Assembly (NCBI RefSeq): GCF_029893355.1
Contig: NZ_JARZAI010000002.1
Span: forward strand, 186,001 to 250,000
Direction of reading: 5' to 3'
DNA length: 64,000 bases
Source: Kitasatospora sp. MAA4
Lineage (GTDB): Bacteria > Actinomycetota > Actinomycetes > Streptomycetales > Streptomycetaceae
A program made the position numbers and the translations under genes. Every line of letters starts with the position of its first letter. Within the stretch, counting starts at the first letter, position 1. Under the pieces are notes generated by a model. The model made no database searches, was not told the DNA's origin, and saw only the letters and a program-made list of their open reading frames with translations. Shown one piece after another: positions 1 through 7,359 of this stretch.

Positions 1-1
1 G

Positions 2-1183
2 CTGCGCATCTGCGACGGTGCTCCGCTGATGCTGCGCCGCTCGCGCGGCTATGCGCCGCTGCCGGTGGCGCTGCCGGTACCGGTGCGGGCGGCGCTCGCC
101 GTCGGGGGAGACCTGAAGAACACCTTCTGCCTCGCCGAGGGCCGCCGGGCCTGGCTCTCGGCGCACATCGGGGACATGGACGACCTCGCCACCCAGCACG
201 CCTTCGAGCGCGCCGAGGCGCAGTTGGAGTCGATCACCGGGGTGCGCCCGGCGCTGCTGGCCGCCGACCGGCACCCGGCCTACCGCTCCGGCCGCTGGGC
301 CGAACGGCATCGCGGTGAGCGTCAGTTGGCCAAGGTCCAGCATCACCACGCGCATATCGCCTCGGCGATGGCCGAACACGGCCTGGACGGCGGGCGCCCG
401 GTGATCGGGGTCGCCTTCGACGGGACGGGATACGGCGAGGACGGCGCGGTCTGGGGCGGCGAGATCCTGCTGGCCGACTACGACGGCTACCGCCGCTTCG
501 GACAGTTGGCCTATGTTCCGCTCCCCGGTGGCGACGCCGCCGTGCACCGCCCGTACCGGATGGCGCTGGCCCACCTGCGCGCGGCGGGCCTGCCCTGGAC
601 GCCCGACCTGCCCTGTGTGGCGGCCTGTCCGCCCGATGAACTCAGGCTGCTGGAACGCCAGTTGGAGCGCGATCTGAACTGCGTGCCGACCTCCAGCATG
701 GGCCGGCTGTTCGACGCCGTCTCCTCGCTGGCGGGTGTCTGCCAGCTGGCCGGCTATGAGGCGCAGGCCGCCATCGAGTTGGAGGCGGCGGCACTGGCCG
801 CGGTGGTGGACGGCCTCGGCTACGCCTTCGACCTGCGCCCGGGGCCGTCGGGGCGGCTGCTCGCCGATCCGGCGCCGGTGCTGGCGGCCGTGGTCGCCGA
901 CCTGCGCGCGGGTGCCGCCCGCGCTCTGATCGCGGCCCGCTTCCACGCGGCGGTGGCCGACCTGGTGCGCCGGTTCTGCGCGGCCGCGCGCGCCGAGACC
1001 GGCCTGGACACCGTCGCGCTGAGTGGCGGGGTGTTCGCCAACACCGTGCTCTCCTCGGCCTGTTCGGCGGACCTGACCCGGGACGGCTTCACCGTCCTGC
1101 GCCACCGGCTGGTCCCGCCGAACGACGGCGGACTGGCCCTGGGGCAGCTGATGGTCGCGGCCCGGTCGCTGACCGACTCCTGA
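2..1183 (+). CDS. hypF: Carbamoyltransferase HypF, C-terminal part (5' end outside window)
   Basis: HypF transfers a carbamoyl group from carbamoyl phosphate to the C-terminal cysteine of HypE, the first step in making the CN ligands of the [NiFe]-hydrogenase iron. Only the last 393 residues are visible; the reading frame is open back to base 2, so the gene starts upstream. The opening residues (DGAPLMLRRSRGYAP) match the end of the YrdC-like domain and the linker into the Kae1-like carbamoyltransferase domain. That domain shows the histidine motif VQHHHAHIASAM near base 340 and a glycine-rich segment ALSGGVFANTVL near base 1020. hypC follows after 31 bp on the same strand, so this is the 5' part of a hyp operon. 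Assignment is firm; only the missing N-terminal acylphosphatase and zinc-finger domains cannot be checked. Confidence 0.95.
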   Translation: MRICDGAPLMLRRSRGYAPLPVALPVPVRAALAVGGDLKNTFCLAEGRRAWLSAHIGDMDDLATQHAFERAEAQLESITGVRPALLAADRHPAYRSGRWAERHRGERQLAKVQHHHAHIASAMAEHGLDGGRPVIGVAFDGTGYGEDGAVWGGEILLADYDGYRRFGQLAYVPLPGGDAAVHRPYRMALAHLRAAGLPWTPDLPCVAACPPDELRLLERQLERDLNCVPTSSMGRLFDAVSSLAGVCQLAGYEAQAAIELEAAALAAVVDGLGYAFDLRPGPSGRLLADPAPVLAAVVADLRAGAARALIAARFHAAVADLVRRFCAAARAETGLDTVALSGGVFANTVLSSACSADLTRDGFTVLRHRLVPPNDGGLALGQLMVAARSLTDS

Positions 1184-1214
1184 CTCCCGACTTCCCACAG
1201 CAAGGAGACACCCC

Positions 1215-1526
1215 ATGTGTTTGGCGGTACCCGGCAGAGTGCTGGACATCGAGGAACGGGACGGCACCCGGATGGCCAACGTCGACTTCGGCGGCGTGGT
1301 CAAGGAGGTGTGCCTGGAGTACCTGCCGGACCTGAAGGTCGGCGAGTACGCCATCGTCCACGTCGGATTCGCGTTGCAGCGCCTGGACGAGGAGTCGGCC
1401 AGGCACACCCTGGAGCTCTTCGCCGACCTCGGGATGCTCCAGGAGGAGTTCGGTGATCCCTGGGAACTGGCGGCCAGGGAAGGCGGATTCGTCTTCCCGA
1501 GCGATTTCCAGGAGGCAGAGAAGTGA
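1215..1526 (+). CDS. hypC: Hydrogenase maturation chaperone HypC
   Basis: A 103-residue HypC/HupF-family chaperone. It begins with the invariant MCLAVPG, whose Cys2 binds the Fe(CN)2CO group together with HypD before delivery to the hydrogenase large subunit. An AAGGAGA ribosome site lies 7-8 bp before the ATG. The stop overlaps the GTG start of hypD by 4 bp (GTGA), indicating translational coupling. The C-terminal tail (from about residue 80) is longer than the minimal 75-90 residue HypC, which is common in actinobacteria. Confidence 0.95.
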   Translation: MCLAVPGRVLDIEERDGTRMANVDFGGVVKEVCLEYLPDLKVGEYAIVHVGFALQRLDEESARHTLELFADLGMLQEEFGDPWELAAREGGFVFPSDFQEAEK

Positions 1527-2647
1527 AGTACATCGACGAGTTCCAGGATCCGGAGCTGGCCCGGCGGCTGCTCGACGACATCCACGCCACGGTGACCAGG
1601 CCGTGGGCGCTGATGGAGGTCTGCGGCGGCCAGACGCACACCATCATCCGGCACGGGATCGACCAACTGCTGCCCGATCTGGTGGAGTTGATCCACGGAC
1701 CGGGCTGCCCGGTCTGTGTGACGCCACTGGAGGTGATCGACAAGGCGCTGGAGATCGCGTCCCGTCCGGGGGTGATCTTCTGCTCCTTCGGCGACATGCT
1801 CCGGGTCCCGGGGACCGGCCGCGACCTGTTCCGGGTCCGCAGCGAGGGCGGCGACGTGCGGGTCGTCTACTCGCCGCTGGACGCCCTGCGGATCGCCCAG
1901 CAGAACCCGCAGCACGAGGTGGTGTTCTTCGGCATCGGCTTCGAGACCACCGCCCCGCCCAACGCCATGACGGTCTACCAGGCACGCAAGTTGGGCATCC
2001 GCAACTTCAGCCTGCTGGTCTCGCACGTCCGGGTGCCGCCCGCGATCGAGGCCATCATGCAGTCGCCGAGCTGCCGGGTGCAGGGCTTCCTGGCCGCCGG
2101 GCACGTGTGCAGCGTGATGGGGACGGGGGAGTACCCGGAGCTGGCCGAGCGGTTCAGGGTGCCGATCGTGGTGACCGGCTTCGAGCCGCTCGACATCCTG
2201 GAGGGAGTGCGGCGCACCGTACGGCAGTTGGAGCGCGGCGAGCACACGGTGGAGAACGCCTACCTGCGTGCCGTGCGCCCCGAGGGGAACCCGGCGGCGC
2301 AGGCCATGCTCGCGGACGTCTTCGAGGTCACCGACCGGGCGTGGCGCGGGATCGGGGTGATCCCGCAGAGCGGCTGGCGACTGTCCGAGCGCTACCGCGA
2401 GTTCGACGCCGAGCAGCGCTTCTCGGTGACCGGCATCCAGACCCGGGAACCGGCCGCCTGCCGGGCCGGCGAGGTGCTCCAGGGCCTGCTGAAGCCGCAC
2501 GAGTGCGAGGCCTTCGGCACCGTCTGCACCCCCCGCAACCCGCTCGGCGCCACCATGGTCTCCAGCGAGGGCGCGTGCGCCGCCTACTACCTCTACCGCC
2601 GACTCGACCTCACCCCCGCACGCCAGGAGGCGAGCCCCGTTGTCTGA
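1523..2647 (+). CDS. hypD: Hydrogenase Fe-ligand assembly protein HypD
   Basis: HypD is a 4Fe-4S scaffold protein that assembles the Fe(CN)2CO unit with HypC and HypE. The 374-residue product has the expected cysteine motifs: [10 protein letters not shown] near residue 33, HGPGCPVC near residue 60, AAGHVC near residue 195, and CTPRNPLG near the end. The GTG start overlaps the hypC stop and has AGGAGG about 8 bp upstream. The 3' end overlaps hypE by 8 bp. Length and motifs are normal for the family. Confidence 0.95.
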   Translation: MKYIDEFQDPELARRLLDDIHATVTRPWALMEVCGGQTHTIIRHGIDQLLPDLVELIHGPGCPVCVTPLEVIDKALEIASRPGVIFCSFGDMLRVPGTGRDLFRVRSEGGDVRVVYSPLDALRIAQQNPQHEVVFFGIGFETTAPPNAMTVYQARKLGIRNFSLLVSHVRVPPAIEAIMQSPSCRVQGFLAAGHVCSVMGTGEYPELAERFRVPIVVTGFEPLDILEGVRRTVRQLERGEHTVENAYLRAVRPEGNPAAQAMLADVFEVTDRAWRGIGVIPQSGWRLSERYREFDAEQRFSVTGIQTREPAACRAGEVLQGLLKPHECEAFGTVCTPRNPLGATMVSSEGACAAYYLYRRLDLTPARQEASPVV

Positions 2648-3773
2648 GACCACACCCCTGCCGTTCGGCGCCCGAACCCTCAGCCCGGCGGCCCGGCAGC
2701 TGCTCCAGGCGGTGGACCCGGCCGCGCCGGACTTCAGCTCCTGGACCTGCCCGGCGCCGCTGCGCGACCAGCCCCGCGTGGTGATGGGCCACGGCGGCGG
2801 CGGGGCGCTCTCCGCCGAGCTGGTCCAGCACGTGTTCGCCCCCGCCTTCGGGGGCCCGGTGCTGGCGCAGTTGGGCGACGCCGCGTCCGTCTCGCTCGGC
2901 GGCGTCCGGCTGGCGTTCTCCACGGACTCCTACGTGGTGCGCCCGCTGTTCTTCCCCGGCGGGAGTATCGGCGACCTCGCCGTCAACGGGACCGTCAACG
3001 ACCTGGCCATGAGCGGTGCCCGGGCCGCCTACCTGTCCTGCGGGTTCATCCTGGAGGAGGGCGTGGAGATGTCGGTGCTCGCCCGGGTCTCGCAGGCGCT
3101 CGGCGCGGCCGCGCGGGCGGCGGGTGTCGAGGTGGCGACCGGCGACACCAAGGTCGTCGAGGCCGGCCACGGCGACGGCGTCTACATCAACACCGCCGGC
3201 ATCGGACTGATCCCGGACGGCGTCGACCTGCGGCCGCAGCGGGTGGTCCCCGGAGACGTGGTGATCGTCAGCGGCGAGATCGGCGTGCACGGCGTGGCGA
3301 TCATGAGCGTCCGGGAGGGCCTGGAGTTCGGGGTGGAGATCGAGAGCGACTGCGCGCCGCTGGGCACTCTGGTGGAGGCGATGCTCGCGGTCACCCCCGA
3401 CCTGCACGTGCTGCGCGACCCCACCCGGGGCGGGCTGGCCGCCGCGCTCAACGAGATCGCCGCGGCCGCCGGCGTCGGCGTGGCCGTCCAGGAGCGCGCC
3501 GTCCCGGTCCCGCCGGCCGTCGCCAACGCCTGCGCGATCCTCGGCCTGGACCCGCTGTACGTGGCCAACGAGGGCAAGCTGGTCGCGTTCGTGCCGCGCG
3601 AGCACGCGGACGCCGTCCTGGCGGCGATGCGCGCGCACCCGCTGGGCGCGGGCGCGGTGGTGATCGGCGAGGCCGTGCCGGAGCACCCGGGCATGGTGGT
3701 GGCCCGCACCGGCCTCGGCGGCACCCGGGTGGTCGACCTGCCGCTCGGCGAGCAGCTGCCGCGGATCTGCTGA
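2640..3773 (+). CDS. hypE: Carbamoyl dehydratase HypE
   Basis: HypE dehydrates the carbamoyl group on its own C-terminal cysteine to a thiocyanate, giving cyanide to the HypC-HypD complex. The 377-residue product has the PurM/AIRS ATP-binding fold ([16 protein letters not shown] near residue 45, [15 protein letters not shown] near residue 260) and ends in PRIC, the obligate catalytic tail. The chosen start is TTG at 2640, overlapping hypD by 8 bp; it gives the usual N-terminus and GCCAGGAGGCG lies upstream. This ends the visible hyp operon. hypA and hypB are not in the window and may lie upstream. Confidence 0.95.
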   Translation: MSETTPLPFGARTLSPAARQLLQAVDPAAPDFSSWTCPAPLRDQPRVVMGHGGGGALSAELVQHVFAPAFGGPVLAQLGDAASVSLGGVRLAFSTDSYVVRPLFFPGGSIGDLAVNGTVNDLAMSGARAAYLSCGFILEEGVEMSVLARVSQALGAAARAAGVEVATGDTKVVEAGHGDGVYINTAGIGLIPDGVDLRPQRVVPGDVVIVSGEIGVHGVAIMSVREGLEFGVEIESDCAPLGTLVEAMLAVTPDLHVLRDPTRGGLAAALNEIAAAAGVGVAVQERAVPVPPAVANACAILGLDPLYVANEGKLVAFVPREHADAVLAAMRAHPLGAGAVVIGEAVPEHPGMVVARTGLGGTRVVDLPLGEQLPRIC

Positions 3774-3788
3774 TCTGGGTCGGTGCGT

Positions 3789-4079
3789 CTAGGCGCCCGC
3801 CTCGGGGGCCCGGGCCTCCCCGCGTGCCTTGGTGGCGACCACCATGGCCTGGTGGATCTCCCGGGCGGTGTGCTCGTCGGCGGCGGGGACCGGGCTGCCG
3901 TGGACGGTGTACCAGTCGAGGGCGTCGGTGTACTGGACGGTGATGATGGCCTCGGTGCCGGTCCAGGTGGTGTGGATGGTCAGATCGCCGGTGATGGCGC
4001 CGACCTCCGCGGTCAGGACTCCGCCGGGGCCGGCGATGATGCTCTTCGTGGTCCAGGATTCCCAGGCGTCGGCGGCCAT
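3789..4079 (-). CDS. Small protein of unknown function (96 aa)
   Basis: I do not recognise this 96-residue protein. It has no signal peptide or membrane segment. The sequence (WESWTTKSIIAGPGG, TTWTGTEAIITVQYTDALDWYTV) suggests a small beta-rich domain. A GGGAG ribosome site 6 bp before ATG 4079 supports this start over the longer frame that opens at 4238. It is convergent with hypE, with only 15 bp between the stops, so a role in hydrogenase maturation cannot be inferred from operon structure. Confidence 0.7.
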   Translation of the reverse strand: MAADAWESWTTKSIIAGPGGVLTAEVGAITGDLTIHTTWTGTEAIITVQYTDALDWYTVHGSPVPAADEHTAREIHQAMVVATKARGEARAPEAGA

Positions 4080-4285
4080 CCAGAACTCCCAACTCGGTCG
4101 GTCAGCGATGCGACCGGGACCTGCCCGGCGCCGGAGGGGGCGGCCCGTCCGGCAGTCCCCGGTTCGAGCGTGCGCCTGCGGCGGCCCGTGCGCATCCCGG
4201 CGGCGGCCTCCAGTTTGCGGCGAGTAGGCTCGCGGCACGCGCTGCCGGCCCGCTCGGGCCGTCCCGCCAAGGAGAAGGTGACCGC

Positions 4286-5032
4286 GTGGCCAGAGTCCTG
4301 ATGCCCCTGCCCGACCGGGACTTCGACGTGACCGAGGTCGCGGTGCCCTGGCGGCTGCTCACCGAGGCCGGCCACCAGGTGGTCCTCGCCACCGAGACCG
4401 CCGGCACCGTACCGGCCGCCGACCCGCGGCTGCTGACCGGCGTCGTCCTCGGCAAGCTCGGCGCGGCGCCCGAGGCCAAGGACTGCTACGCGCAGCTGGT
4501 CGCCGCGCCCGAGTTCCGGGCCTCGCTCGCCTGGGCGGACCTCGACCCCACCGACTTCGACGCCCTGGTGCTGCCGGGCGGCCACGCGCCCGCGATGCGC
4601 CAGTACCTGGGCTCGGAGCTGCTTCAGGCCAAGGTGGCGGCCTTCTGGGCCGCCGGCCGACCGGTGGCCGCGATCTGCCACGGCGTGCTGGTGCTGGCCC
4701 GGGCCCAGGATCCGGCGACCGGCCGCAGCCTGCTGTACGGCCGGCGCACCACCTGCCTGCCCGGCTACATGGAGCGCTCCGCCTACCTGGCCACCGCCTG
4801 GCGGCTGGGCCGGTACTACCGGACCTACCCCGCCTACGTGGAGACCGAGGTACGGGCGGCGCTGGCGAGCGAGGGCGACTTCGAGCGCGGCCCGCTCACC
4901 CTCTCGCGCCGGGGCACCGCGGACGACGACACCGGCGCCTTCACCGTGCTGGACGGTTCCTACCTGTCCGCCCGCTGGCCGGGCGACGCCTACCTCTTCG
5001 CGCGCCGGCTGATCGAGCTGTTGGACCGTTGA
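4286..5032 (+). CDS. DJ-1/PfpI family protein (type 1 glutamine amidotransferase-like)
   Basis: A 248-residue protein with the flavodoxin-like DJ-1/PfpI fold. The nucleophile elbow is AAICHGVL with Cys131, preceded by the strand LVLPGGHAPAMR near residue 95. Members include Hsp31-type glyoxalase/deglycase chaperones and small-molecule hydrolases; the substrate cannot be read from the sequence. The GTG start is preceded by AAGGAGAAGG. It stands alone between the small unknown gene (divergent) and the DUF6065 gene (convergent, 5 bp apart). Confidence 0.85.
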   Translation: MARVLMPLPDRDFDVTEVAVPWRLLTEAGHQVVLATETAGTVPAADPRLLTGVVLGKLGAAPEAKDCYAQLVAAPEFRASLAWADLDPTDFDALVLPGGHAPAMRQYLGSELLQAKVAAFWAAGRPVAAICHGVLVLARAQDPATGRSLLYGRRTTCLPGYMERSAYLATAWRLGRYYRTYPAYVETEVRAALASEGDFERGPLTLSRRGTADDDTGAFTVLDGSYLSARWPGDAYLFARRLIELLDR

Positions 5033-5037
5033 GGAAG

Positions 5038-5805
5038 TCAATCTGCTGATTCGCTGAAGGGGTGGAGCTTGATCCGGCGCTGGTGCTCCGCGAAGCGGTT
5101 GCCCTCCTGGTCGGTGCCCCTGAGGTAGTGCCGCTGCCACTTCTGCGCGAAGGCGGGTGTGCCGGGCACCAGGCGCTCCTCGGCGAAGCGGTCGCGGCTC
5201 TCGGTGAACGCGTCGTACTCCGGTTGTGCGGGGGAGCCGGTCAGCGGCCTCAACTCGGGCCGGAACCGGCTCGGTTCGCCGCGCCGCTGCGGCAGGAGTG
5301 CGCAGATCGGCTCCCCCGCGGCGAAGTGCACCTTGAGGTGGGGGCGGGTGAGCTGCCAGTTCATGGTGAAGAACGAGCCGAACCAGTCCGTCTCGATCAG
5401 GCCGGAGAGCGCCGTGGCGCCGTCCTTGGGCAGGTTCGTCGGGCCGTGCACGAGCAGGTTCCAGCCGGGAGGGGTGCGGAAGAGGAAGGGGATCTCGAAG
5501 GTCAGGATCCCGTGTCCGAAGTTGCTGAACGCCGGCCCGTCCGGTTCCCGACCGTCCTCGTAGTCGACCTTCAGGCTCGACGTGCCGCGGTTGCCCAGCC
5601 ACTGCGCGGTGAACGGGCGGTTGTTGAGGATCCACCACTCGCTCTGGTTCGCCACCACCAGCGGCAGGCAGCGTCGGGCGAAGCCCTCGTCGGTGGCCGC
5701 GATCCAGTCCCGCTGGGCGGGCGCCGGCACGATCCGCAGCGGTGGCTGCCGGGTCGACCCGTCCTTTCCGGCGACCGTGTAGGCGATCAACGGGAGCTCT
5801 TCCAT
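5038..5805 (-). CDS. DUF6065 family protein
   Basis: A 255-residue cytosolic protein matching DUF6065 as I remember the family: an N-terminal LIAYTV, then RDWIAATDEGFARRCLPLVVANQ, a central HGILTFEIPFLFRTPPGWNLLVHGP and a final segment with PICALLPQRRGE. No biochemical function is known to me. It is the last gene of a three-gene minus-strand unit (LAL regulator, SagB dehydrogenase, DUF6065), starting 36 bp after the SagB stop. This places it in the putative peptide-modification cluster, so it may be a tailoring or recognition protein; that role is inference from position only. Confidence 0.8.
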   Translation of the reverse strand: MEELPLIAYTVAGKDGSTRQPPLRIVPAPAQRDWIAATDEGFARRCLPLVVANQSEWWILNNRPFTAQWLGNRGTSSLKVDYEDGREPDGPAFSNFGHGILTFEIPFLFRTPPGWNLLVHGPTNLPKDGATALSGLIETDWFGSFFTMNWQLTRPHLKVHFAAGEPICALLPQRRGEPSRFRPELRPLTGSPAQPEYDAFTESRDRFAEERLVPGTPAFAQKWQRHYLRGTDQEGNRFAEHQRRIKLHPFSESAD

Positions 5806-5841
5806 GCTGCTGCGCCTGCCCTTCTTCGTCGGTGCGAGGTG

Positions 5842-7359
5842 TCAGTGGCCGGTCGGCCACTGCGGATCGTTGACCGGCTGCCAGTTCGGGCCGGCGAGGC
5901 GCTCGTCGTCGGCGGGTGACCCGCCCGGCGCGCTCCCCAGCGCGAAGTCGCCGACGGGGACCTCCTGCGTCTCGTCAAGGCCGAGCAGGCGGACCGTCAG
6001 TTCCGGCTCGCCGGCGTCCTTCAGCGCGCACGGTGCCAGTCCCATCGCCGTCGCCACCAGGTACATGGTCTGGTAGAGCACCCCGACGTGCTTGAGGGTG
6101 AGGGCGTACGCGATCGACTGCTCGCTCCAGGAGATCCGCTGGATCCGCGAGGTGATCAGGAGCAGGACGTCCGGCTCGGCCTTGTGCGCGCGGCCGACCT
6201 GCCGGATCAGTGCGGCCCGGTCCCGCGGCGCGGTGTCCAGCAGGCGCAGGGCGTGGGCCATCGGGTCGTAGTGGTAGACGCCGGCCGGCAGGTCCTGGCA
6301 GCGCCGGACCGTCAGGTAGAGCTCCAGCTCGTACGCGGCGTCCGTGCTGGGGTACGGGCGCGAGGTCCGCTCGAACGGCGGACGGGTGTCCCAGTCGTAG
6401 TAGCTCCCCGGGCGCGTGCCGTAGTGGGCGCGGATTCGGGCGACCCGGTAGAGGAACTCGCCCAACTGCTCGGCGGTCAGAGCGTGTTCGCCGTAGCGCA
6501 GCAGGGAGCGCCGGGACTCCAGCACGCTGCTGAAGGGCGGGTCCGCGCGCAGGACGTCCGCCGGCGAGGGGCGGAAGAGTGCGATCGGCTCCCCGGCGGC
6601 GGGCGCCTTGGTGGCAGGGCGGGCGGGGAGTTCGTCCAGGAAGCGCAGGGCGGGGCGGCGGACGTGCCGGCTGCGGGCGTGGAAGAGCCGGTCGTGGAAG
6701 TCCCACGGGCGCAGGTCGGGGTCGACGTCCTCGGCGAAGGCCGGCGGCTCGCTCCCGGCCGGGTCCGAGGCCCGGACCACCAACCCGAGTCCGGTCAGGG
6801 CGCCGAGGAGCCGGCCGACGGCCGCCTCGTCCAGGCCGGTCGCCTTGACGAGCTCCGCCGCGGTGGCGGGCCGGGCCAGCCGGGCGACCAGCGCGCAGGC
6901 GGCCCGGTCGGGCAGTCGCACCCGAGCCGGTGACTGCGGGGCCTCCAGGACGAACTCGTCCTCCAGGGACCGGCAGAGGGCGAATCGGGAGAGCCGGAAC
7001 ACCCCTTCGGGCGCGGCCGCCGGAAAGCCCGCGACCGGGACCGCTGCCAGCGGCTCGATGCAGGCCAGGACCCGTTCGCCCATCCCGAGTTGGTGATCCA
7101 GGAGATGGCTGAGGTGGTCCAGGATCCGTGCCAGGTTGCGCCGGTCCGCCGCGAGCGGCACCGCCGCCTCGACGGAGTCCAGCGCGACCGGCAGCTCGAC
7201 GAGCCGGTCCAGCACGGCCCGCACCGCCGCGGAGACGCCCTCCAGCACGTAGGAGCGCGGGCTGCGGAAGACCACCAGCCCACCCTCCCGGGCGTACAGG
7301 CGCACGTCGGCCCGGAACGCGACGGTGTGCTCGGCGCCGCCGATCGTGCCGCTGCTCAT
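5842..7359 (-). CDS. SagB-type FMN dehydrogenase (nitroreductase fold)
   Basis: A 505-residue protein. The N-terminal 220 or so residues include a winged-helix-like part (ARPATAAELVKATGLDEAAVGRLLGAL). The C-terminal half is an FMN-dependent nitroreductase domain of the SagB/ThcOx type (FSSVLESRRSLLRYGEHALTAEQL, then GVYHYDPMAHAL, then GLAPCALKDAGEPEL). SagB enzymes usually oxidise azolines to azoles in RiPP pathways that also have a YcaO cyclodehydratase. No YcaO is nearby and the candidate precursor has no Cys, so a different oxidation is likely. The ATG overlaps the LAL regulator stop as ATGA, so the two are translationally coupled. Confidence 0.88.
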   Translation of the reverse strand: MSSGTIGGAEHTVAFRADVRLYAREGGLVVFRSPRSYVLEGVSAAVRAVLDRLVELPVALDSVEAAVPLAADRRNLARILDHLSHLLDHQLGMGERVLACIEPLAAVPVAGFPAAAPEGVFRLSRFALCRSLEDEFVLEAPQSPARVRLPDRAACALVARLARPATAAELVKATGLDEAAVGRLLGALTGLGLVVRASDPAGSEPPAFAEDVDPDLRPWDFHDRLFHARSRHVRRPALRFLDELPARPATKAPAAGEPIALFRPSPADVLRADPPFSSVLESRRSLLRYGEHALTAEQLGEFLYRVARIRAHYGTRPGSYYDWDTRPPFERTSRPYPSTDAAYELELYLTVRRCQDLPAGVYHYDPMAHALRLLDTAPRDRAALIRQVGRAHKAEPDVLLLITSRIQRISWSEQSIAYALTLKHVGVLYQTMYLVATAMGLAPCALKDAGEPELTVRLLGLDETQEVPVGDFALGSAPGGSPADDERLAGPNWQPVNDPQWPTGH

